DNA of 64,000 bases, from contig NZ_CP018082.1 of assembly GCF_001886715.1 (NCBI RefSeq), forward strand, positions 7,068,001-7,132,000, read 5' to 3'. The position numbers were made by a program, and so were the translations under genes. Below the pieces are notes generated by a model that was given only the letters and a program-made list of their open reading frames with translations, had not been told where the DNA came from and made no database searches. This stretch comes from Nocardia mangyaensis. GTDB taxonomy: Bacteria; Actinomycetota; Actinomycetes; Mycobacteriales; Mycobacteriaceae. Shown in pieces: positions 25,588-35,697 of the stretch (its first letter is position 1; every line of letters begins with the position of its first letter).

Positions 25588-25902
25588 TCAGCTCCCACTT
25601 CCGCCGCCACTGCTACTGCTACTGTCACCACCCCCGCCGCTGTCCGACCCACCGAGCGAGGCGCTGCCGGAACCACCGTCTCCGTGCACGGATGTCCCGC
25701 CGACACCGAACACCGTCAGCCAAGCAGTCGGCCGCTTCCACCCTCCGGCCCGACCAACGGAGAACCAGCGGCGAACGAGTTCACGCCCCCCGAGGAACCC
25801 CAGCGCGACCGCGACAACCAACAGCGGAACACCCACCATCGGCGCCTGCCCCAACGCGATTCCCCCGACAACAGCGAACAACAAACCCGCTACGAACACC
25901 AT
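25588..25902 (-). CDS. Small membrane protein with Gly/Ser-rich tail
   Basis: Protein of 104 aa, family not recognised. Two N-terminal hydrophobic helices (VFVAGLLFAVVGGIALG and PLLVVAVALGFLGG) are followed by a basic stretch (RELVRRWF) and a C-terminal ~35-residue tail of almost only Gly, Ser and Asp. The ATG at 25902 has GGGGAGG 6 nt upstream, which fixes the start. It converges on the cupin gene with a 9-nt gap. The low-complexity tail suggests a disordered or surface-exposed end. Confidence 0.7.
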   Translation of the reverse strand: MVFVAGLLFAVVGGIALGQAPMVGVPLLVVAVALGFLGGRELVRRWFSVGRAGGWKRPTAWLTVFGVGGTSVHGDGGSGSASLGGSDSGGGGDSSSSSGGGSGS

Positions 25903-26010
25903 GTCGACCTCCCCCTGAGTGCCCTCAGTACCTTTGGTACCCCCGCCCCCCATCGCCGAAACCCGGCCGCCGGAATCGAGCCGACGCGCTGGTCGAGCGG
26001 CCTCGGCTCG

Positions 26011-26199
26011 GCGTATCAGGATCTTCGAGCCGGCGATGTCGCGCTCGTCGGCGAGGTGCTGTCGCCCGGCAACTCGCAGACCGATATCGAGTCGAAGAAA
26101 ATGCGATACGCGAGCGCGGGCATTCCCTGGTATTGGGAAGTTGTCCTGGCGAGGGAGTCGAGCGCGATCGCATCGGTGCGCGCGTATGGCCTCGAGACC
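26011..26199 (+). pseudogene. Relic of a Uma2-family (DUF820) endonuclease
   Basis: In one plus-strand frame the interval reads DVALVGEVLSPGNSQTDIE followed by KKMRYASAGIPWYWEV, the conserved core of Uma2/DUF820 nucleases (valVgEvLSPgn..D...K...YA.aGIPwYW). No start codon, N-terminal half or proper C-terminus exists. It fills most of the 346-bp gap 25903-26248, which otherwise has no gene. Confidence 0.6.
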
Positions 26200-26248
26200 G
26201 CGCCGGGGCGACTCCCCATCCACCATGACGGCGTAGGCGCGGGCAGGT

Positions 26249-26656
26249 TCAGTTGGCCGGGGCGCAGGTCTCGCGCAGTGAGCAGCCGCCGCAGGAGGAG
26301 CCGCAGCCACCGACGGGAGCGGGAGGCATCAGGGGCTCGACGGTACGGGCGGCGGCGTTCGCGCCCGCGCCGAGGGTGAAGACGGCGACGACAGCCACCA
26401 GCACGGCCACGCCGAGGGCCGCGAAACCGCCCGCGACCAGGGCCACCAGACCACCGGCGAAGAGCAGGAAACCGGCACCGACGGAGGTGGGGGCGGCGAT
26501 GCGGTTGGCGATGCGGAAGTTGTCATCGCTGTGCAGTGCCGCTTCGGTGGTGACACCGACGAAGCGGTTGCGGGGCAGCTTGCCGATCAATCCGAGCACG
26601 CCGGTCGCGATGGCGACCGCGGCCAGCGCGAACAGCAGGAGAGCGACGACGACCAT
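26249..26656 (-). CDS. SdpI-family membrane protein with Cys-rich tail
   Basis: Membrane protein of 135 aa. The SdpI family signature is GKLPRNRFVGVTTEAALHSD followed by NFRIANRIAAP between the first and second TM helices; three hydrophobic segments are visible. The tail carries four Cys (GGCGSSCGGCSLRETC), spaced C-x3-C-x2-C-x5-C, unusual for SdpI proteins and suggestive of metal or redox chemistry. SdpI proteins give immunity to a toxin in Bacillus, but actinobacterial members are uncharacterised. ATG 26656 lies 6 nt after TAGCCT. Confidence 0.8.
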   Translation of the reverse strand: MVVVALLLFALAAVAIATGVLGLIGKLPRNRFVGVTTEAALHSDDNFRIANRIAAPTSVGAGFLLFAGGLVALVAGGFAALGVAVLVAVVAVFTLGAGANAAARTVEPLMPPAPVGGCGSSCGGCSLRETCAPAN

Positions 26657-26662
26657 TCCTGC

Positions 26663-26668
26663 AGGCTA
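26663..26668 (-). promoter_or_regulatory. -10 element TAGCCT for SdpI-like gene
   Basis: On the minus strand TAGCCT ends 6 nt before the ATG at 26656. Confidence 0.45.
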
Positions 26669-26870
26669 GCGCACCCGCGACGACACCGGAATCAGTGCTC
26701 CCCGCCGAGGTGACCGCCCCCACACCGGTGCGTGCCTCGGCTCGCACCGGGTACGCGCCGCCCAGGCCGCAGTCTCGGCCCATGGGAAATCCGATAGCGT
26801 CGACGTTCTACCCTGTTGGACAGTGTTTGGAATGGTTATCGGGAATCGGCGAGAACAAGAAGGCAGGACC

Positions 26871-29717
<2,847 letters not shown>

Positions 29718-29726
29718 GAGGCCACC

Positions 29727-29924
29727 GTGACCGACCGCGACGACACCCGGGTTCCCGAACCCCAGGGCACCCTCGCCGGTATGCCCTACGACTGGCGCCG
29801 CCCCACCTGGGCCCGCGTCAAGGCGCGCGCGTGGAACCCCGACGACCCCCGCCTGTTCACGCCCAAGGCGTTCGGCTGGGGCTACGACCTCAACCTCTAC
29901 CGCCTGTTCCACCGGCGCCGCTGA
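29727..29924 (+). CDS. DUF5808-type small protein
   Basis: Protein of 65 aa starting at GTG 29727, with GGAGG 5 nt upstream and only 9 nt after leuS, so it is cotranscribed with leuS. The sequence WNPDDPRLFTPKAFGWGYDLNLYRLF matches the DUF5808 pattern (DPDDPRlFvPk.fGwGw.LN). No TM helix. Function is unknown. Its 3' end overlaps the convergent Abi-like gene by 35 nt. Confidence 0.78.
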   Translation: MTDRDDTRVPEPQGTLAGMPYDWRRPTWARVKARAWNPDDPRLFTPKAFGWGYDLNLYRLFHRRR

Positions 29925-30609
29925 TCCGGAGGGGAACCTCGGCGCGCTGCCGACAAGCGACGGTGACCCTTTCTCGGGCCATGATCCACGCTGCCGCGTC
30001 GGGCGCGATCCACCCGGCCAATCGACGCGCATCGTCCACCGTCTGGCGCAGGTCGTAGGCATGAATCGGCTCGTGGTGCGCGACCCGGTTGCGTACCTGG
30101 TGCAGGTTCTTGAGGCACTGCTCGACCTGCCCTCGCCTACGTCGAATGTCTGGGTTCCCCAGCGGAAACGCTGTGTGGAGGCCCGGCACCCAGATCGATG
30201 CGTGATAGCGCGACGTCGCCAGGTACCGCCAGAATCCGAAAGACAGTTCGGCGATCACCTTTCCGTGCGCTTCGGCGGTGCGGCAGCGGGAACACCGCCT
30301 CCGTGCCTCCGCCAGATCAGCGTCGCCGCGCCGGTCCAGCGGGACGTGATCGAACCATTCGGCCGTCCGGTGTCGACGGTTCGACCAGCGGGCCAATGCC
30401 CCATCCATCGCGTTCCTGGTGAGCACTTCGGTGCGCGCGATCAGTGCGAACACGGCGGCTGAGGCGTCAGAGTTCCACTCGTACAACGCCAGGGCGGAAT
30501 CGAGGTCTGGCGTGACAGCGAGATACGAACTCAGGCGCTGGTGGCTGAGTAGGTCGGCAACGACCTCGGCTCGCCACCGCACAGTTGCGTTACTTGACAA
30601 TGCCCCCAC
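29890..30609 (-). CDS. Abi-like protein with HEPN motif
   Basis: Protein of 239 aa of the Abi_2 family (PF07751). Family blocks are LALYEWNSDASAAVFALIAR, LTRNAMDGAL, KVIAELSFGFWRYLATSRY and LHQVRNRVAHHEPI. The last contains R-x4-H, the catalytic motif of HEPN ribonucleases, so an RNase-type abortive-infection role is plausible. GTG 30609 is the longest start; a GTG 27 nt further in is possible. The gene converges on and overlaps the DUF5808 gene. It is a solitary, likely accessory defence gene. Confidence 0.82.
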   Translation of the reverse strand: MGALSSNATVRWRAEVVADLLSHQRLSSYLAVTPDLDSALALYEWNSDASAAVFALIARTEVLTRNAMDGALARWSNRRHRTAEWFDHVPLDRRGDADLAEARRRCSRCRTAEAHGKVIAELSFGFWRYLATSRYHASIWVPGLHTAFPLGNPDIRRRRGQVEQCLKNLHQVRNRVAHHEPIHAYDLRQTVDDARRLAGWIAPDAAAWIMARERVTVACRQRAEVPLRISGAGGTGGRG

Positions 30610-30783
30610 CCGCCCCTACCGTTGTTTTCGAAGACCCCGGAACGATCCCTGACTACGGTCACATCGCCGGGGTTATTTCAATGTGCAGACCACTTCAATG
30701 TCACCCTGCGCCACGATCGAGCAGGCCATAGCGCACGGCTATCAGAATTTATACCAGATCGGGCTACGACCGGGCGGTCTGAC

Positions 30784-31581
30784 TCAAACCTGTACCTGCA
30801 GTACATCGTTGAGGGTGACCAGGGACAGGTTGCGTTCGCGGATGATGTCGACGAGTTCGCCGTAGCAGTGGGTGACCGGTGGGAAGTTGGCGTGGCCGAT
30901 GATGATCGCCTGGGCGGCGAAATACTTTCGCGCGCACTCGATCAGGTACTCCTCGGTGATCAGGCCGGAGTCCGAGAGCGAGCCGTACCACATGGTGGGC
31001 ACGGTGTAGCCGAGGTCGGCGGCGACACGGTCGACGGCGGCGTTGTGGTAGCCGAAGGGTGGGCGGTAGAACGGGGTGCCGTCGACGCCGAAGGTGTTGT
31101 GCAGGAAGTCTTTTGTGCGGCCGAGCTGGTCGGCGATGCCGGTCGCGTCGAGCTTGGTGAGCGCGGTGTGGTCCCAGGTGTGGTTGCCGAGCTGGATCTG
31201 GCCGGAGTCGACCAGTGGCCGCAGGGCGTCGCGGTGGATGGTCCAGGACTCGTAGTAGCCGGTGACGAAGAAGGTGAAGCGGGCGCCGGTGTCCTCGGCC
31301 CACCGCACGTAGGCGCCGACCACCTCCGGGCTGGCGCCGTCGTCGACGGTGAGCGCCATGCTGGTGCCCGCGCCGGGCAGGGCCGTGATGGTCTCGGCGC
31401 CGATGATCGTCTTCGGGCCGCCGGGCGGGGGCGGGAGCAGCGGCGGGGCCGGCACGGGTTCCGGCAGCGGGATCTCGCCCCCGGAACCGGCGCTCACCGC
31501 TTCACCACCGGCCGTCGCGCATCCGGTCAGCGCCACGGCGCTACCCGCCGCGAGCAACGCCAGCATTCGACGTCTGTCCAC
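30784..31581 (-). CDS. NodB-type polysaccharide deacetylase lipoprotein
   Basis: Secreted lipoprotein of 265 aa. The N-terminus (DRRRMLALLAAGSAVALTGC) has a lipobox LTGC and an Arg run that could serve Tat export, followed by a Pro-rich linker. The deacetylase motifs are MALTVDDG (metal Asp), GNHTWDH (metal His pair) and RPPFGYHN, with a late His in IIIGHANF. It probably deacetylates an envelope polysaccharide or peptidoglycan. GTG 31581 is chosen because it gives a compact signal peptide; longer upstream readings are unlike a secreted protein. Confidence 0.85.
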   Translation of the reverse strand: MDRRRMLALLAAGSAVALTGCATAGGEAVSAGSGGEIPLPEPVPAPPLLPPPPGGPKTIIGAETITALPGAGTSMALTVDDGASPEVVGAYVRWAEDTGARFTFFVTGYYESWTIHRDALRPLVDSGQIQLGNHTWDHTALTKLDATGIADQLGRTKDFLHNTFGVDGTPFYRPPFGYHNAAVDRVAADLGYTVPTMWYGSLSDSGLITEEYLIECARKYFAAQAIIIGHANFPPVTHCYGELVDIIRERNLSLVTLNDVLQVQV

Positions 31582-31750
31582 TTCCGAACCCCTACTCGAC
31601 CAGGCGCCCGCGGGCGGGCACGTGCGAAGAACAGCAGGACCGTACCCACCGCGTCCGTCGAGCGGCTGAATCGGCGAGCACCCGTACGCGAACCAGCGCG
31701 ATGCCCCCACACCGCACGAATCGCGACCATACCGAATCAGGACACGCTGG

Positions 31751-32440
31751 TCAGCGAGGACGCAAAACGATCTCCGTCGGATGTCCGTCGCGCGGGGTGT
31801 CGACGGCGGTGCGCACGGCACCGGCCACCGTCTCCGGGGTGAGGAACTCCTCGGGCCGATAGTCGCGGCGCTCGTCGGCGACGATCGCGCGCTGCATGTC
31901 GGTGTCGATGCGTCCGGGGAAGATCGAGGTCACGCGCAGGGTCGGCTCCTCGAGCCGCAGCGCGTCGGCGAAGGCGCGCAGCCCGAACTTGCTCGCCGCG
32001 TATGACGCCCACCCCGCGTTCGCCCGCAATCCGGCACCCGAATTGATCAGCACCACATGCCCGTTCGCGGCGCGCAGCGCGGGCAGCAGGATCCTGGTCA
32101 GCTCGGCGACCGCGATCAGATTGACCTCGAGGGTCGACCGCCACTGCTCGACGCTCGACTCGACGACGGTGCCGAGGTCGGCGATGCCCGCATTGTGGAC
32201 CAGCACATCGAGTCGCCCGATCGACTCGGCAGCCGTGGCGACGGCTGGATAGTCGGTGAGCGCGACCGGCCACCCGGTGGCGCCCGGCAGTTCGGCCAGG
32301 ATCGGCGCGAGCGCGTCGGCGGTGCGGGCGCCGAGCAGCAGTTCATGCGTCGCGGCGAGTTCCCGGGCGATCGCCGCACCGAGCCCTCGACTCGCCCCCG
32401 TGATCAACGCCGTCGGAGCAGGAGTACTGGTCACCGTCAT
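31751..32440 (-). CDS. Short-chain dehydrogenase/reductase
   Basis: Classical SDR of 229 aa. The cofactor motif is TGASRGLG, LVHNAGIAD is the NAG block, and the catalytic Ser and Tyr-x3-Lys are in LINSGAG and YAASK. The IFPGRIDTDM segment follows. It reduces or oxidises a hydroxyl/keto substrate with NAD(P)(H); the substrate is unknown. ATG 32440 lies 6 nt after TAGCGT, and no ribosome-binding site other than GGTGGG is visible. It stands as a single-gene unit. Confidence 0.9.
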   Translation of the reverse strand: MTVTSTPAPTALITGASRGLGAAIARELAATHELLLGARTADALAPILAELPGATGWPVALTDYPAVATAAESIGRLDVLVHNAGIADLGTVVESSVEQWRSTLEVNLIAVAELTRILLPALRAANGHVVLINSGAGLRANAGWASYAASKFGLRAFADALRLEEPTLRVTSIFPGRIDTDMQRAIVADERRDYRPEEFLTPETVAGAVRTAVDTPRDGHPTEIVLRPR

Positions 32441-32446
32441 CCCACC

Positions 32447-32452
32447 ACGCTA
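32447..32452 (-). promoter_or_regulatory. -10 element TAGCGT for SDR gene
   Basis: On the minus strand TAGCGT ends 6 nt before the ATG at 32440. Confidence 0.5.
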
Positions 32453-32634
32453 GCGGGCGCCACGATCAAGATCATCAGGCTGTGGTGGCGTTCGCTTCTC
32501 GGGCGATGCTCACCTGGGAGCCTGGTGATCAACCGTCCAGCATGCGGCCGTGCCGGATTCCGGCAAATCGGGCGGAAGTCGGGTCGGAATGCGACTCCTG
32601 GGGCGTTTTTGCGCTGATCAGCGGCATGCGCTAG

Positions 32635-32640
32635 TACCGT
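32635..32640 (+). promoter_or_regulatory. -10 element TACCGT for DUF6069-like gene
   Basis: TACCGT is followed by 6 nt (with a weak GAAGG) and the ATG at 32647. Confidence 0.45.
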
Positions 32641-32646
32641 CGAAGG

Positions 32647-33147
32647 ATGACCGATCCCCGGTACAACTACGGACCAGCGAACCCGCAGTATCCGCAGCAG
32701 GGGCAGCCGCCGAAACCGTCGATCAACATGGGCAAGTTGTGGGCGGGTGGTGTCGGGACCGCCATCGTGGCGGCGTTGCTCGTCGTCGTCGCGATCATGC
32801 TGGTGCGCGGCGTGCTCGGCGTCGCGATCCTCGCGCCCGAGGGCGCGGGTGCCTACGGCACGGTGTCGACCACGTCCTACGCCCTCGCCGCCGCGGGCGC
32901 CGCGCTGCTGGCCACGGCCCTGCTGACCGTGCTGCTGGCGCTCATGCCCAGCCCGCTGACCTTCTTCACCTGGATCTGCCTGCTGGTCACCGCCGTCGCG
33001 GTGATCCTGCCGTTCACTCTGGTGGCCGACATGGACGCCAAGATCGCGACCGCGGTGATCAACCTGCTCATCGGACTGTGCATCACCACCATGCTCAGCT
33101 CGGTCGGCGCGGCGGCGCAGAACGAACCGCGTCAAGAGGGGTACTGA
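32647..33147 (+). CDS. Four-TM membrane protein, DUF6069-like
   Basis: Membrane protein of 166 aa. A Pro/Gln/Tyr-rich cytosolic N-terminus (about 28 residues) is followed by four hydrophobic helices and a short charged end. This arrangement resembles the DUF6069 proteins of mycobacteria and nocardiae, but the family assignment is only from overall pattern. Function unknown. It precedes the glucosylglycerate hydrolase gene by 54 nt on the same strand and could be cotranscribed with it. Confidence 0.7.
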   Translation: MTDPRYNYGPANPQYPQQGQPPKPSINMGKLWAGGVGTAIVAALLVVVAIMLVRGVLGVAILAPEGAGAYGTVSTTSYALAAAGAALLATALLTVLLALMPSPLTFFTWICLLVTAVAVILPFTLVADMDAKIATAVINLLIGLCITTMLSSVGAAAQNEPRQEGY

Positions 33148-33201
33148 TCGTCACAGCCCAGCCGAGGTGCCACCGGGCCGGTGCCGCCGCAGAATAGGGA
33201 G

Positions 33202-34542
33202 ATGACGGACCCAGGTTTCACCTCGACGCAGCTCGCGGCCCGCGCCGCCTACCTTCTGCGCGGCAACGACCTGGGTACGATGACCAGCGCCGCGCCCCGG
33301 CTCTATCCACACATGTGGAGCTGGGACGCGGCGTTCGTCGCGGTGGGGCTGGCGCCGCTGAGTGTGGAGCGGGCCGTCGTCGAACTCGACACGCTGCTCT
33401 CGGCGCAGTGGAAGAACGGGATGATCCCGCACATCGTCTTCGCCAACGGCGTCGACGGCTATTTCCCCGGGCCCGCGCGCTGGGAATGTCGCAAGCTGGC
33501 GGCGAACGCGCCCGACGGCCCCGACACCTCCGGGATCACCCAGCCACCGGTGCACGCGATCGCCGTGCAGCGCATCCTCGACCATTCCCGCAGGCACGGC
33601 CGCTCGACCCGGGCCGTCGCCGAGGAATTCCTGAACCGCCGCTGGCCGGGTCTGGTGCGCTGGCACCGCTGGCTCGCCCATGCCCGCGACCCCAAGGAGA
33701 CCGGTCGGATCACGCTTTATCACGGCTGGGAATCCGGCATGGACAACTCGCCGCGCTGGGACCGCGCCTACGCCAATGTGGTGCCCGGCGCCGACCTGCC
33801 GCCCTACCGTCGCGCCGACACCGCCGTCATCTCCGACCCGACCCAGCGCCCGAGCGACCGCGAATACGACCGCTACCTGTGGCTGGTCGAGCAGATGCGG
33901 CGCGCGAACTACGACGACTTCCAGCTCACCTCGGCGATGAGCTTCGCCGTCGAGGACGTGTTCGTCTCGGCGATCTTCGCACTGGCCTGTGATGTGCTCG
34001 CCAATATCGGCGAGGAGTACAAGCAACCGCACTCCGATGTGCGCGAACTGCACACCTGGGCCGAACGGTTCCGCCAGGGCGTCGTCGCCACCGCCGACGA
34101 ACGCACCGGCGCCGCACGCGATTACGACGTACGTCTGCAACGCTGGATCAGCACCGAGACCCTGGCCATGTTCGCCCCACTGATCTCGGGCGGCCTGCCC
34201 CGCCACGCCGAACGCGCCCTGCTCAACACCTTCGAGGGCCCGCGCTTCTGCGGCCACCCCGACCTGCGCTACGCCCTCCCCCCGTCGACCTCCCCCGTCT
34301 CCGGCGACTTCCGCCCCCGCGAATACTGGCGAGGCCCCGTCTGGCCCGTGATGAGCTGGCTGTTCTCCTGGGCCTTCGCCCGCCGCGGCTGGGCCGAACG
34401 CTCCTACATGCTGCGCGCCGAGGGCCTGCGCCAAGCCAGCGACGGCAGCTTCGCCGAATACTACGAACCCTTCACCGGCGCCCCCCTCGGCAGCATGCAG
34501 CAGTCCTGGACCGCCGCCTCGGTCCTGGACTGGCTCGGCTGA
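33202..34542 (+). CDS. ggh: Glucosylglycerate hydrolase (GH63)
   Basis: Cytosolic glycoside hydrolase of 446 aa that releases glucose and glycerate from glucosylglycerate, a compatible solute and methylglucose-polysaccharide precursor in actinomycetes. The (alpha/alpha)6 toroid features are clear: YPHMWSWDAAFVAVGLAPL with an acidic residue, WESGMDNSPRWD with the general-acid Asp, FRPREYWRGPVWP, and FAEYYEPFTG. The assignment follows the mycobacterial enzyme of the same length. ATG 33202 is the conserved start; a GTG 21 nt upstream lacks support. The 3' ~300 nt use almost only C-ending codons. Confidence 0.82.
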   Translation: MTDPGFTSTQLAARAAYLLRGNDLGTMTSAAPRLYPHMWSWDAAFVAVGLAPLSVERAVVELDTLLSAQWKNGMIPHIVFANGVDGYFPGPARWECRKLAANAPDGPDTSGITQPPVHAIAVQRILDHSRRHGRSTRAVAEEFLNRRWPGLVRWHRWLAHARDPKETGRITLYHGWESGMDNSPRWDRAYANVVPGADLPPYRRADTAVISDPTQRPSDREYDRYLWLVEQMRRANYDDFQLTSAMSFAVEDVFVSAIFALACDVLANIGEEYKQPHSDVRELHTWAERFRQGVVATADERTGAARDYDVRLQRWISTETLAMFAPLISGGLPRHAERALLNTFEGPRFCGHPDLRYALPPSTSPVSGDFRPREYWRGPVWPVMSWLFSWAFARRGWAERSYMLRAEGLRQASDGSFAEYYEPFTGAPLGSMQQSWTAASVLDWLG

Positions 34543-34638
34543 TGGATGGTTGCCACACGAGAATCTGGTCATACACATGACCACGAAGCGTGGCGAAACC
34601 GCCACCGCTGACGAACTCGCGCAGGCGATGGCCGTCCA

Positions 34639-34749
34639 GCCGCCGCGGCCTTCGAGTTCATGACCGGCACCCTTCTGGACAGTCCTCACCGCGTCGACGA
34701 CAAACGCATGGTCGTGACCGTGGTGGACCGCACCTCACGCTTGCGCGCC
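34639..34749 (+). pseudogene. Relic of a RelE-type toxin with an internal deletion
   Basis: One plus-strand frame reads AAAFEFMTGTLLDSPHRV and then directly DDKRMVVTVVDRTSRL. In RelE toxins these are the second-helix block and the late strand before the C-terminal Arg/Tyr, normally separated by ~30 residues with the catalytic strands, which are missing here. There is no start codon and no antitoxin. It lies in the otherwise gene-free interval 34543-34887, where I see nothing else. Confidence 0.5.
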
Positions 34750-34887
34750 ATCACCCACCACTCCCGTCCACCGGTGTGGGCACCAAAGTACGGGCAGCCA
34801 CCGATGGCTTTCGGTTGGACAACTATTCGCGGACACCCCATCGACACCACTGGCCACAGGGGCATCGACTGACTACGGTCGAGCGCC

Positions 34888-35631
34888 ATGGACACCGACC
34901 GCTGGAGTTCGACTGTTCGCCGCGGGTGCACCGCGTTGTCGCTGGTCGCGGTGGGGGCCTTCGTGCCCGTCACCGCGCAGGGCACGCCGAGCGGGCCGGA
35001 CGTGTCATCCTGGCAGCACGTGGACGGACAGATGATCGACTGGCACGCCGTGCGCGCGGCCGGTCATCAATTCGCGATGGTGAAGGCCACCGAGGGGCTG
35101 CACTACGTCAATCCGTACTTCGTCACCGACAGCGTCCTGATGCGCACCGCGGGCGTGGCACGCGGCACCTATCATTACGCGCGCCCCGAACTTCCACCCG
35201 AACCGCAGGCGGCGATGTACGCGGCGACCGTCCTCGGCCAGAACGGCCCGCTGGATCTGCCGCCGGTCCTGGACCTCGAGGTGTCCGGCGGGCTGGCCCC
35301 GCCGGAGCTGATCGACTGGACGCACCGCTACCTCAACACCGTGCGGGCCCTCACCGGCCGAACGGCGATCATCTACACCTATCCCCATTTCTGGCAGACG
35401 GCGATGGCCGACACCAACGCCTTCACCCACCACCCGCTCTGGATCGCCGACTACAGCGGCGGTGAGCACCCCGAAGTCCCCGGCGGCTGGCCGCACTGGA
35501 CCTTCTGGCAGACCACCGACCGCGGCAGCGTCCCCGGGATCGGCGGCGCCACCGACGTCAACGTCTACAGCGGCGCCCAGGGTGATTTCGCGCGTTTCGC
35601 CAACATGTCCGGGCTGTTCGGCAGTAGCTAG
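34888..35631 (+). CDS. Secreted GH25 lysozyme (muramidase)
   Basis: Protein of 247 aa. An N-terminal signal peptide (ALSLVAVGAFVPVTAQG) precedes a GH25 domain with GPDVSSWQ, the Asp/Glu catalytic pair in VLDLEVSG, YHYARPE and a final W in HWTFWQTT. It cleaves the MurNAc-GlcNAc bond of peptidoglycan outside the membrane. There is no separate cell-wall-binding domain. ATG 34888 is 8 nt after TACGGT, so it may be nearly leaderless. It stands alone, followed by a strong bidirectional terminator. Confidence 0.9.
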   Translation: MDTDRWSSTVRRGCTALSLVAVGAFVPVTAQGTPSGPDVSSWQHVDGQMIDWHAVRAAGHQFAMVKATEGLHYVNPYFVTDSVLMRTAGVARGTYHYARPELPPEPQAAMYAATVLGQNGPLDLPPVLDLEVSGGLAPPELIDWTHRYLNTVRALTGRTAIIYTYPHFWQTAMADTNAFTHHPLWIADYSGGEHPEVPGGWPHWTFWQTTDRGSVPGIGGATDVNVYSGAQGDFARFANMSGLFGSS

Positions 35632-35644
35632 GGCGACAACGAGA

Positions 35645-35676
35645 AAACCGGTACTCGCCCAGTCGAGTACCGGTTT
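35645..35676. terminator. Bidirectional terminator hairpin
   Basis: A perfect 13-bp stem (AAACCGGTACTCG / CGAGTACCGGTTT) with a 6-nt loop lies between the convergent lysozyme and PhoX genes. The A/T ends give a short U-run in both directions. Confidence 0.8.
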
Positions 35677-35697
35677 CCTCGGCAGATCGGTGGTCGG

